This document shows positions 1-6,981 of a DNA stretch of 18,658 nucleotides, in pieces (the stretch's first letter is position 1; each line of letters opens with the position of its first letter). Origin of the DNA: UBA9732 sp045116915 (GTDB taxonomy: Bacteria; Spirochaetota; Spirochaetia; Sphaerochaetales; Sphaerochaetaceae); assembly GCA_045116915.1 (NCBI GenBank), contig JBGUMQ010000075.1, forward strand, positions 1 through 18,658, in the 5' to 3' direction. A program made the translations under genes and the position numbers. The notes beneath the pieces were generated by a model. That model worked only from the letters and a program-made list of their open reading frames with translations. It was not told the DNA's origin and did no database searches.

Positions 1-280
1 CATGGCTGCGAAGACCGTTTTCGTGAACGGTCCCGCTGGCGTGTTCGAGCAGGAACCCAGCGAGCTCGGAACAAAGACCATATGGCAGGCTTTGGCCGAT
101 ACGCAGGCATTCACCGTGCTCGGCGGAGGCGACAGCATCACCGCCACGGAGAAATACGCTCTGACGGACAGGATCGGATATATCTGCACCGGCGGCGGAG
201 CATTGATAAGATTCCTCTCAGGTGAGGAACTTCCTGTTGTGAAGGCCCTGAGACATGGAGCGGAAGTAGGAGGAAAATGA
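1..280 (+). CDS. pgk: Phosphoglycerate kinase, C-terminal part (partial, runs off left edge), archaeal-like
   Basis: The last 92 residues of a phosphoglycerate kinase are visible, and the reading frame is open at the left edge. PGK interconverts 1,3-bisphosphoglycerate plus ADP with 3-phosphoglycerate plus ATP in the cytosol. Three motifs identify it: NGPAGVFE near the hinge, LGGGDS at the nucleotide-binding loop, and TGGGA followed by FLSGEELPVVKAL near the C-terminus. The NGPAGVFE form resembles archaeal PGKs; most bacterial enzymes have WNGPMGVFE. That comparison is from memory of the family. The stop codon overlaps the iolE start (ATGA), so the gene belongs to the same transcript as the inositol genes. 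It could be the only glycolytic PGK of the cell or a second, operon-specific copy; the window cannot tell. The family call is firm. The archaeal-type label is less certain because the N-terminal two thirds are missing. Confidence 0.9.
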   Translation, partial: MAAKTVFVNGPAGVFEQEPSELGTKTIWQALADTQAFTVLGGGDSITATEKYALTDRIGYICTGGGALIRFLSGEELPVVKALRHGAEVGGK

Positions 281-1182
281 TGTTCGACAAGGACAAGGTG
301 AAACTTGGAATCGCACCCATAGGCTGGTGCAACGACGATATGCCGGAACTGGGGGCGGAGAACACCTTCAGGCAGACGGTCAGCGAGATGGCCCTGGCGG
401 GGTTCACCGGCTGTGAGATAGGGAACAAGTATCCCAAGGATCCCGCGGAGCTCAAATGGGAGCTGGACCTCAGGGGAATGAGGATCGCGAGCAGGTGGTT
501 CTCTTCATTCATCCTCACGCAGGACATCGGTCAGGTGGAGAAGGACTTTTGCGCCGAGCTGGATTTCCTTGCCGCCGTGGGTGCCGACCGCATCAACGTC
601 AGCGAGCAGAGCTTCTCCATCCAGGGGAAGACGGATGTCCCGATCCTCACGGGCGGCCACAAGCCCGTGATGGACGATGAGCAGTGGAAACGCTTCTGCG
701 ATGGCCTGAACAGGCTTGGAAAGATCGCTTCCGAGCGTGGTTTCAAGCTTTGCTACCATCATCACATGGGAACGGTGGTCCAGACTTCGGAGGAGACCGA
801 CCGCATGATGGCCAACACCGATCCCCGTTATGTGTTCCTCTGCTATGACACGGGACACTTCACATTCGCTGGGGAGGACCCTCTTCTGATGCTGAAGAAG
901 TATGTCTCCAGAGTGGGCCATGTGCACCTGAAGGACATGAGGCTGTCCGTGGTGAAGCAGGTCAGGGACAACAACTGGAGCTTCCTCACAGCGGTCAGGA
1001 ACGGCGCCTTCACGGTGCCCGGAGACGGGGACGTGGACTTCGATCCTGTCTTCAAGGTCCTTTCCGACGCCCATTACGAGGGATGGCTTCTTGTCGAGGC
1101 GGAGCAGGATCCGGCCAAGGCCAATCCGCTCGAGTACGCGATCAAGGGAAGACGGTACATCAAGGAGCACACGGGACTCTGA
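277..1182 (+). CDS. iolE: Myo-inosose-2 dehydratase IolE
   Basis: This 301-residue protein is an IolE-type TIM-barrel enzyme of the xylose-isomerase-like superfamily. IolE removes water from 2-keto-myo-inositol to give the trihydroxycyclohexane-dione that is the IolD substrate, and it uses a divalent metal. Motifs seen are IAPIGWCNDD at 12-21, GCEIGNKYP at 45-53, YHHHMGT at 160-166, CYDTGH at 189-194, GHVHLKD at 214-220 and LLVEAEQD at 271-278. Asp191, His217 and Glu274 or Glu276 are plausible metal ligands by position. Length is normal for the family. AGGAGG lies at 268-273, and two adjacent ATG codons (277 and 280) are possible starts; 280 would have the more usual spacing. Either choice overlaps the PGK stop, so translation is probably coupled. 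iolB follows after 24 nt. Confidence 0.96.
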   Translation: MMFDKDKVKLGIAPIGWCNDDMPELGAENTFRQTVSEMALAGFTGCEIGNKYPKDPAELKWELDLRGMRIASRWFSSFILTQDIGQVEKDFCAELDFLAAVGADRINVSEQSFSIQGKTDVPILTGGHKPVMDDEQWKRFCDGLNRLGKIASERGFKLCYHHHMGTVVQTSEETDRMMANTDPRYVFLCYDTGHFTFAGEDPLLMLKKYVSRVGHVHLKDMRLSVVKQVRDNNWSFLTAVRNGAFTVPGDGDVDFDPVFKVLSDAHYEGWLLVEAEQDPAKANPLEYAIKGRRYIKEHTGL

Positions 1183-1206
1183 TCCGTGGAGGGAAAAGGA
1201 GGCGTC

Positions 1207-1998
1207 ATGTATTTCGGCAAGGAAGTGAAGCGGGGCTACAACCCCTACATCGACAGCTCGACCGACGACATGGGAACCATGATGGATGTCGGACTCCTGG
1301 TGATGGAGAAGGGCGATGTGTATGAGATCGACGAGAAGGACAAGGAGACCGCGGTCCTCCTGTTTTCCGGAGATGTCGTGTTCGAGTATGCGGGGAAGAG
1401 GATCGAAGGCCACCGGCCCGACTGTTTCCGGCATGAAGCATACTGCCTGCTTTCCCCTCGGGGCGTGAAGATAACGCTGCGTGCCGAAGGACATGCCGAG
1501 GTCTACATCCAGCAGACTGTCAACGACAGGGACTACGAGCCTGTAATGTACACTCCTCAGGATGTGCAGGTACAGCATGCAGGTGCGAACGGGGAGCTGA
1601 TGGGTTGCATGAGACGTGAGATAAAGACGTTCTTCGACTATGAGAACGCCCCGTTCTCGAACATGGTGCTCGGAGAGGTCCTGAATTTCCCCGGAAAGTG
1701 GTCGTCGTACCCGCCGCACCACCACCCCCAGCCGGAAGTCTACTTCTACAGGTTCGATTATCCGCAGGGCTTCGGTGTGGGATTCGCCAACGGCGAGGTG
1801 TACAGGACGGGACACAACGGGCTCGCCGTGATAAACAGCGGCATGCACTCGCAGTGTGCGGCTCCCGGATACGCCATGTGCTATGCCTGGGGAATCAGGC
1901 ATCTGGACGGGGATCCGTGGCGCAAGACCAGGATCGACGACAAGGAGCATTCGTGGCTGTGGAAGGCGGATGCCAACGACCATATTTTCAAGGATTGA
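1207..1998 (+). CDS. iolB: 5-deoxy-glucuronate isomerase IolB
   Basis: IolB isomerises 5-deoxy-D-glucuronate, the IolD product, to 2-deoxy-5-keto-D-gluconate in the cytosol, ready for phosphorylation by IolC. The 263-residue protein has the bicupin layout of the family. The C-terminal cupin carries PPHHH at 169-173 and PEVYFYRF at 176-183, then SGMHSQ at 211-216. His171, His173, Glu177 and His214 are the likely metal site. The frame is open back to a GTG at 1186, but ATG 1207 is preferred because AAGGAGG lies at 1196-1202, just in front of it, and because MYFGKE fits the usual N-terminus. It sits between iolE and iolD with short gaps (24 and 12 nt), as expected for one operon. Confidence 0.96.
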   Translation: MYFGKEVKRGYNPYIDSSTDDMGTMMDVGLLVMEKGDVYEIDEKDKETAVLLFSGDVVFEYAGKRIEGHRPDCFRHEAYCLLSPRGVKITLRAEGHAEVYIQQTVNDRDYEPVMYTPQDVQVQHAGANGELMGCMRREIKTFFDYENAPFSNMVLGEVLNFPGKWSSYPPHHHPQPEVYFYRFDYPQGFGVGFANGEVYRTGHNGLAVINSGMHSQCAAPGYAMCYAWGIRHLDGDPWRKTRIDDKEHSWLWKADANDHIFKD

Positions 1999-2010
1999 AG
2001 GGGAGGACGC

Positions 2011-3936
2011 ATGGAGACCGTAAGACTTACAATGGCCCAGGCGCTGGTGAGGTTCCTGGAGAACCAGTACATCTCATATGACGGCAAGGAACATCCGTTC
2101 GTCGAGGGAGTGATCATGCTTCCCGGACACGGTAACGTCCTTGGCCTGGGGCAGGCCCTGGCGCAGGAGGCACACCGCCTTAAGGTGTGGCAGGGCAAGA
2201 ACGAGCAGGGCATGGCCCACACGGCCGTGGCGTTCGCCAAGCAGTGCAAGCGCAAGAAGATAATCGCCGTCACATCGTCGGTCGGTCCCGGTGCGGCAAA
2301 CATGGTCACGGCGGCCGCTACGGCTACTGCGAACAACATCCCCGTGCTGATCCTGCCCGGCGATGTCTATGCCTGCCGCCAGCCCGACCCCGTGCTGCAG
2401 CAGATCGAGCAGACACATGACCTTTCGGTGTCCACTAACGACGCGTTCCGTGCCGTATGCCGCTACTGGGACCGCATCGTGCGTCCGGAGCAGCTGATGA
2501 GCGCGATGATAAGCGCATTCAGGGTCCTCACGGATCCTGCGGACACGGGTGCCGTGTGCATAGCAATGCCCCAGGATGTGGAGGGAGAGGCCTATGACTA
2601 TCCCGTCTCCTTTTTTGAAAAGAGAGTCCATCGTCTTGCAAGACGCACTCCGGAAACAGAGGCCATAGAGGAGGCTGCCGCGGTCATCAAGGCTGCAAAG
2701 AAGCCCCTTCTGATTTGCGGCGGAGGAGTCCGCTACAGCGAGGCGCACAAGGAGTTCAGGCAGTTCGCGGAGAAGACCGGGATCCCGTTCGGCGAGACCC
2801 AGGCGGGCAAGGGTGCGGTCCTGTTCGACCATCCGCTGAATCTAGGCGGAATCGGTGTGACGGGGTGCTCTGCAGCCAACGAGATCGCAAAGGATGCTGA
2901 TGTCATCATCGGCGTAGGAACGCGCTATACGGATTTCACGACATCGTCCAAGTGGCTGTTCAAGGACGGCGCGAAGTTCGTCAACATCAACGTGTCGGAG
3001 TTCCAGGCCCTCAAGATGGATGCCGTTCCCGTCGTGGCCGATGCCAAGAGGGCCCTTCCGGCCCTGCTCAAGGCCCTGGACGGATACAAGGCTCCGTACA
3101 GCGGCGAGATCCAGGCGGCACGCACGCGCTGGTTCACCGAGCTCGACAGGCTCAGAAGCATAACCTTCTCCGACGATTATGTGCCGGAGGTGAACGACAG
3201 GAACGCGGACAGCGCAAGACGCTTCGCAAAGGACCTTGACAGCTGTCTGGCCCAGACGACTGTGCTGGGAGCCCTGAACCTGATGATGGACAAGGACGAT
3301 GTCGTCATAGGGTCATCCGGTTCGCTTCCCGGCGATATGCAGAGGATGTGGTGCGCACGCAGCCTTGATTCCTACAACATGGAGTACGGCTACTCATGCA
3401 TGGGCTATGAGGTGTCCGGAGCCCTCGGAGTCAAATACGCGATCGGCGACAACCATGATGTCTACTCCATGGTCGGCGACGGCAGCTTCATCATGCTGCA
3501 CTCCGAACTCCTGACAGCCGTGCAGGAGCACAAGAAGATCATAGTGTGCGTCTTCAACAACGCAAGCTTCGGATGCATCAACAACCTTCAGGTCGGTCAT
3601 GGCAACGACACGCTGTGCACCGAGCTCCGCTTCCGCGGGGAAGACGGAAAGCATTCCGGTGTCTTCATGCCGGTGGATTTCGCGAAGATCGGCGAGGCCT
3701 ACGGATGCAAGTCATATGTGGTCAGGACAATGGATGATCTTAAGAAGGCCATGAACGGAGCAAGGAGAATCAAGGACAGGCCGGTCGTGTTCGACATCAG
3801 GGTCATGCCCAAGTCGATGACCGAAGGCTACGGCTCATGGTGGAGGTGCGGGGATACCCAGGTTTCGGAGAACCGCCGCAACGTCGAGGCGTACGAGGAC
3901 CATCTCGAGCACGTGAAGGACGCAAGGAAGTACTGA
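2011..3936 (+). CDS. iolD: 3D-(3,5/4)-trihydroxycyclohexane-1,2-dione hydrolase IolD
   Basis: IolD is a thiamine-diphosphate enzyme that hydrolyses the cyclic dione made by IolE to 5-deoxy-D-glucuronate, opening the former inositol ring. The 641-residue length matches the family. The N-terminal PYR domain has the conserved glutamate in NEQGMAHTA (Glu65), expected to activate the cofactor. A central domain spans roughly 200-350. The C-terminal PP domain carries the ThDP/Mg motif, from GDG at 489-491 to NN at 516-517, and SMVGDGSF is clear. The early motif MLPGHGNVLGLG at 36-47 is characteristic of IolD among ThDP enzymes. A GGGGAGG ribosome binding site lies at 2000-2006. The stop shares one base with the start of the following LarA-like gene, which suggests translational coupling. 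Confidence 0.97.
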   Translation: METVRLTMAQALVRFLENQYISYDGKEHPFVEGVIMLPGHGNVLGLGQALAQEAHRLKVWQGKNEQGMAHTAVAFAKQCKRKKIIAVTSSVGPGAANMVTAAATATANNIPVLILPGDVYACRQPDPVLQQIEQTHDLSVSTNDAFRAVCRYWDRIVRPEQLMSAMISAFRVLTDPADTGAVCIAMPQDVEGEAYDYPVSFFEKRVHRLARRTPETEAIEEAAAVIKAAKKPLLICGGGVRYSEAHKEFRQFAEKTGIPFGETQAGKGAVLFDHPLNLGGIGVTGCSAANEIAKDADVIIGVGTRYTDFTTSSKWLFKDGAKFVNINVSEFQALKMDAVPVVADAKRALPALLKALDGYKAPYSGEIQAARTRWFTELDRLRSITFSDDYVPEVNDRNADSARRFAKDLDSCLAQTTVLGALNLMMDKDDVVIGSSGSLPGDMQRMWCARSLDSYNMEYGYSCMGYEVSGALGVKYAIGDNHDVYSMVGDGSFIMLHSELLTAVQEHKKIIVCVFNNASFGCINNLQVGHGNDTLCTELRFRGEDGKHSGVFMPVDFAKIGEAYGCKSYVVRTMDDLKKAMNGARRIKDRPVVFDIRVMPKSMTEGYGSWWRCGDTQVSENRRNVEAYEDHLEHVKDARKY

Positions 3937-5174
3937 TGAGAGTGGAACTGCCTTACAACAGGGGCACGGTTGCTGTCGAGGTGGCGCCGGAGCATCTTGG
4001 TGCCATCCTTGAACTGAATGACTCCAAGGAAGGGAAGATCCGGAAAAATCCGGTTGAACTCACGAAAGAGGCCATCGCAGGTTCTTTCGACTCCTTCCTG
4101 TCGCTTCCTGGGGACGTGCTTGTGATAGTCAATGACGGAACACGACCCACGCCCACGAGGCTTGTCCTGGACGCCATCGGTCCGGCCCTGGAGAAGGAGG
4201 ATGTGTCGTTCCTGATCGCCACCGGAACCCACAGGGCCCCGACGGAGCAGGAATACGGGTTCATCTTCGGTTCCTGGTACGACCGGTTCAGGGACAGGGT
4301 CTTCGTCCATGACTGCCACGCCATGGAAGACATGGACTACTACGGGCGCACGAGCCGCGGGACGGAGCTGTATCTGAACAAGCTGGTGGGCAAGGCGTCC
4401 AAGGTCGTGGTCATAGGGTCTGTGGAGCCCCATTATTTCGCCGGATACACGGGAGGCAGGAAAGGCTTCCTCCCCGGTGTGGCGGCATTCTCCTCCATAG
4501 AGCACAACCACAAGATGGCTCTATCTCCGGAAGCGAAGGCACTTGCCCTGGATGGCAATCCTGTCCATGAGGACCTGATGGAGGCGATGGAGCTGGTCAG
4601 GTGTCCGGTCTACTCGATCATGACGGTCCTGGACAAGGACCATGAGATCGACACCGTCACGGCGGGGGATATAAACAAATCGTTCGCGGATGCCGTGAAA
4701 GCGGCCAATTCGATATTCACCGCACCGCTTGCGCATAAGGCCGATATCGTTGTGACGGCGGCGCCATATCCCATGGATGTGGACCTATACCAAAGCCAGA
4801 AGGCCATCGACAACGCCAAGCTCGCCCTGAAGGACGGAGGAACAATGATACTTGTGTCCGCCTGCAGGGAAGGCATAGGCGGAGAGGCCTTTGTGAAACT
4901 CCTGTCCAGTGCCTCGACACCGGAGGAAGTCCTGGAAAAAATCGAGCGTAACTTCAAACTGGGCTATCACAAGGCCGCCAAGATGGCCGAGGTGTTCATG
5001 CGCGCCGATGTCCAGGCCTACACCGAACTGGAGGACGGAAAACTCTCAAGCGTGTTCATCACTCCGGTCCATGACCTCCAGAAGGCCATCGACGATGCCA
5101 TTGCAAAGCATGGCCCACAATGCAAGGTCGTGTTCATGCCGGACGGCTCGGTGACTGTACCGATGGTCGGGTGA
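3936..5174 (+). CDS. larA: LarA-family nickel-pincer racemase/epimerase, substrate unknown
   Basis: The 412-residue product belongs to the LarA family, which racemises or epimerises alpha-hydroxy acids by hydride transfer through a covalently bound nickel-pincer nucleotide. The catalytic set is complete when counted against lactate racemase: DGTR at 67-70, GTHR with His99, EPHYFAG with His166, GGRKGFLPG with the cofactor-attaching Lys176, and His192 in EHNHK. The H-K spacing (10) and K-H spacing (16) match the reference enzyme. Tyr285 and Lys289 sit where substrate-contact residues are expected. The frame is open further upstream, but ATG 3936 is chosen because it overlaps the iolD stop (TGATG) and gives the family length. 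Members act on lactate, malate, gluconate and other hydroxy acids, so the placement in an inositol operon leaves the true substrate open. The cofactor genes larB, larC and larE are not in the window. Confidence 0.9.
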   Translation: MRVELPYNRGTVAVEVAPEHLGAILELNDSKEGKIRKNPVELTKEAIAGSFDSFLSLPGDVLVIVNDGTRPTPTRLVLDAIGPALEKEDVSFLIATGTHRAPTEQEYGFIFGSWYDRFRDRVFVHDCHAMEDMDYYGRTSRGTELYLNKLVGKASKVVVIGSVEPHYFAGYTGGRKGFLPGVAAFSSIEHNHKMALSPEAKALALDGNPVHEDLMEAMELVRCPVYSIMTVLDKDHEIDTVTAGDINKSFADAVKAANSIFTAPLAHKADIVVTAAPYPMDVDLYQSQKAIDNAKLALKDGGTMILVSACREGIGGEAFVKLLSSASTPEEVLEKIERNFKLGYHKAAKMAEVFMRADVQAYTELEDGKLSSVFITPVHDLQKAIDDAIAKHGPQCKVVFMPDGSVTVPMVG

Positions 5175-5193
5175 GACGCAAGCCCCATGAAAG

Positions 5194-5226
5194 AAAAAGC
5201 TCCGCGGATGTCCACGGAGCTTTTCT
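5194..5226. terminator. Bidirectional rho-independent terminator
   Basis: The arms AAAAAGCTCCG (5194-5204) and CGGAGCTTTT (5215-5224) form a stem of about 10 bp around a 10-nt loop. A T-run follows on the + strand, and the A-run on the left supplies a T-run for the - strand. It sits between the convergent ends of the inositol operon and the secreted NAGPA gene, and can serve both. Confidence 0.88.
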
Positions 5227-5244
5227 GTTTGTGGTCGTTTTCTC

Positions 5245-6891
5245 TTATTTGAGTGTGACCTTGAATGATGTCGTCAGACCCGCGTAGGAGACTGTGACCG
5301 TCTTCTCTCCGGCTGTGGAGAGGTCGTCCGACGTCGAGAGTGTGTATCCTGTGCTGTAGTCGTAGTAGCTGTTGTCGCTGCGGTTGTTGCTGTTGGCCCT
5401 TGCGCAGGATGCGATCTCATCCTTGTCCGCAGTACCGTCTCCGTTGTAGTCGACCCCGTCGGCCTTCGTGTAGTACAGGGTTCCAGCCGGACTGGTGCTT
5501 GTCTTTACGACTCCGTCGTTGTTGACGGACGACTGTCCGCCGAATCCGCCCTGTCCACCCTGGCCGGGCTGTCCCTGACCCTGCGGAGCCTGCTGTCCCT
5601 GAGGGGCTGACTGACCCTGGGGTGCCTGTCCCTGAGATGTCTGCTGTCCCTGAGGAGCCTGTCCCTGGGGAGCTCCGCTGCTCTGTGACGAGAACTTGTC
5701 CACTGAATGCTGGATTCCATCTGTTGTCTTGAGTGCCGCACGGCTGTAGACGGTTCTGAAATCCTCGTTTCCTGCGGCGTTCGTCAGGACTTCAGTCACC
5801 TCGAGGTTGAGGTTTTCCGCGATGTCATAGACATCGAGGTCCTTGCCGGCTGTCAATTCCTTCTCATTATATTCCACCACCAGTGCCGTGGGTGTGGCGC
5901 TGACAGGCGCCTTGTTGGTGGATGTGAACACGATGTATGTCGGATCCTTCCTGGAGCTGGCCTTCAGCTCGGTGTAGCTGTTCGTGAACGAATCGGTATC
6001 GGGATCGATGATTCCGTTTCCGTCCGTGTCTTCTCCGACATAGAGGGCGACACTTCTTCCGCCGTCCAGGTTGTAGGCGAACGTGTATCCCAGGCTCTTC
6101 GCAAGCTCGGCCATCTGCTTGACCGATCCGTTGGCGCAGATGATTGCGTAACCGTCCTCGCTGGCGGCGAACACAGTTCTTGCGGCGGCTCCGGCGTAGT
6201 GGCCGACATAGTTGTCAAGGCCGAACACCTTGCTGTCCGTGAGGTCGTCGTCCGTCTCGTCGTAGAGGACCTCTCCTCCGACCAGGATGGGGACGAATCC
6301 CGTGACGGCCGACACCACATATGTTGAAGGATCGGACTCGGACTGCATCACCTTGTTCCCGTTGATGTCGTAGTAGTAGGCCTTTCCCGCGACCAGTGCG
6401 TCGGCATCGACCCAGTAGTCCGCCCATCCGACCTGGCCGGATGCGGTGATCACGAGCGGATCGCATTCCGTATGGTCGATGGACTCCGTGCTCTTTATAA
6501 CGACGCCGTTGGCGATGACCACTCCGTCCGGTTCCCACTGGGCATAGCAGTACTCGTAACCATAGCCGCTTCTTTCATTCCAGTTGTAGAATATTCCTGC
6601 ATTGGAGGCTGCCAGGATATTGTTCTGGGCGCCATAGCTGTTCAGATCGGCTGAAAGCGTGGCCATGTCGTTGGTCCCGTCCTCTGTCACCGATCCGTTG
6701 GATGCGGGGATGTACACAAAGGGTATGTAGCCTTTGGACTCGACGATGGTGAAGGCTCCGTATGTGGGATCCTCCGAGATCGCATAGGTGAGGGAATTGG
6801 TCTTTTCTGCCGCAATTTCCGTAATCGACTGTGCCGTCACCGCCGCGGCCACCAAGGCCAGAAGCAGTGCGATTGTCAGTGCTTTCTTCAT
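5245..6891 (-). CDS. Secreted phosphodiester glycosidase (NAGPA/DUF2233) domain protein with PQGQ linker and Ig-like C-terminus
   Basis: The 548-residue product starts with a signal peptide (MKKALTIALL and a hydrophobic run, likely cut after VTA at 18-20). A NAGPA domain spans about 45-320. Its signature pieces are NAGIFYNWN at 97-105, GHYAGAAARTVFAASEDG at 230-247 and YNLDGGRSVALYV at 273-285. Such domains hydrolyse sugar-phosphodiester bonds; the type enzyme uncovers mannose-6-phosphate by removing GlcNAc. A calcium-type loop (DTDGNG at 288-293) is inserted after the catalytic motif. Residues 404-455 form a Gln/Gly/Pro linker built on PQGQ. A second loop, DYNGDG at 481-486 with Glu492, fits a full EF-hand pattern, and the last 25 residues resemble a bacterial Ig-like strand set. 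The start at 6891 is set by AAGGAG at 6899-6904 and by the signal peptide; the frame is open upstream to 6975. The protein probably acts in the periplasm or on the cell surface. Its natural substrate is unknown. Confidence 0.85.
   Translation of the reverse strand: MKKALTIALLLALVAAAVTAQSITEIAAEKTNSLTYAISEDPTYGAFTIVESKGYIPFVYIPASNGSVTEDGTNDMATLSADLNSYGAQNNILAASNAGIFYNWNERSGYGYEYCYAQWEPDGVVIANGVVIKSTESIDHTECDPLVITASGQVGWADYWVDADALVAGKAYYYDINGNKVMQSESDPSTYVVSAVTGFVPILVGGEVLYDETDDDLTDSKVFGLDNYVGHYAGAAARTVFAASEDGYAIICANGSVKQMAELAKSLGYTFAYNLDGGRSVALYVGEDTDGNGIIDPDTDSFTNSYTELKASSRKDPTYIVFTSTNKAPVSATPTALVVEYNEKELTAGKDLDVYDIAENLNLEVTEVLTNAAGNEDFRTVYSRAALKTTDGIQHSVDKFSSQSSGAPQGQAPQGQQTSQGQAPQGQSAPQGQQAPQGQGQPGQGGQGGFGGQSSVNNDGVVKTSTSPAGTLYYTKADGVDYNGDGTADKDEIASCARANSNNRSDNSYYDYSTGYTLSTSDDLSTAGEKTVTVSYAGLTTSFKVTLK
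5527..5682 (-). repeat. PQGQ-rich degenerate coding repeat
   Basis: This is a low-complexity tract inside the secreted NAGPA gene that encodes residues 404-455. Units such as APQGQ and QGQQ recur about seven times, then grade into a Gly-rich end (PGQGGQGGFGG). On the + strand it shows as repeated CCCTGAGG and CCTGTCCCTG-like words. It is in frame and looks like a flexible inter-domain linker, not a mobile or CRISPR repeat. Confidence 0.85.
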
Positions 6892-6904
6892 CTGGGCGCT
6901 CCTT

Positions 6905-6931
6905 GTTCCTGATTTTCTGGAACCGATTCTA
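6905..6931 (-). promoter_or_regulatory. Probable promoter -10 and leader hairpin of the secreted NAGPA gene
   Basis: On the - strand a TAGAAT -10 box (6926-6931) lies about 35 nt before the start codon, but no convincing -35 box is seen. Just after the predicted start of transcription, GTTCC and GGAAC (6905-6909 and 6919-6923) can pair around a 9-nt loop. That inverted repeat may be a small leader hairpin or an operator. Confidence 0.4.
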
Positions 6932-6981
6932 TCAGGTCCGAGGAGGGAAAAACCTGTTATGCGGATAAAAACCACATTTCT

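Noticed and set aside
505..1983. Long open frame (about 490 codons) on the - strand across iolE and iolB
   Set aside because: It is antisense to two firmly identified genes. Its translation is rich in His, Arg, Val and Leu without any domain, as expected from the mirror frame of GC-biased codons.
5527..5682. Possible CRISPR or tandem DNA repeat
   Set aside because: Units are short, degenerate and in frame, with no spacers of constant length. They encode a Gln/Gly/Pro linker.
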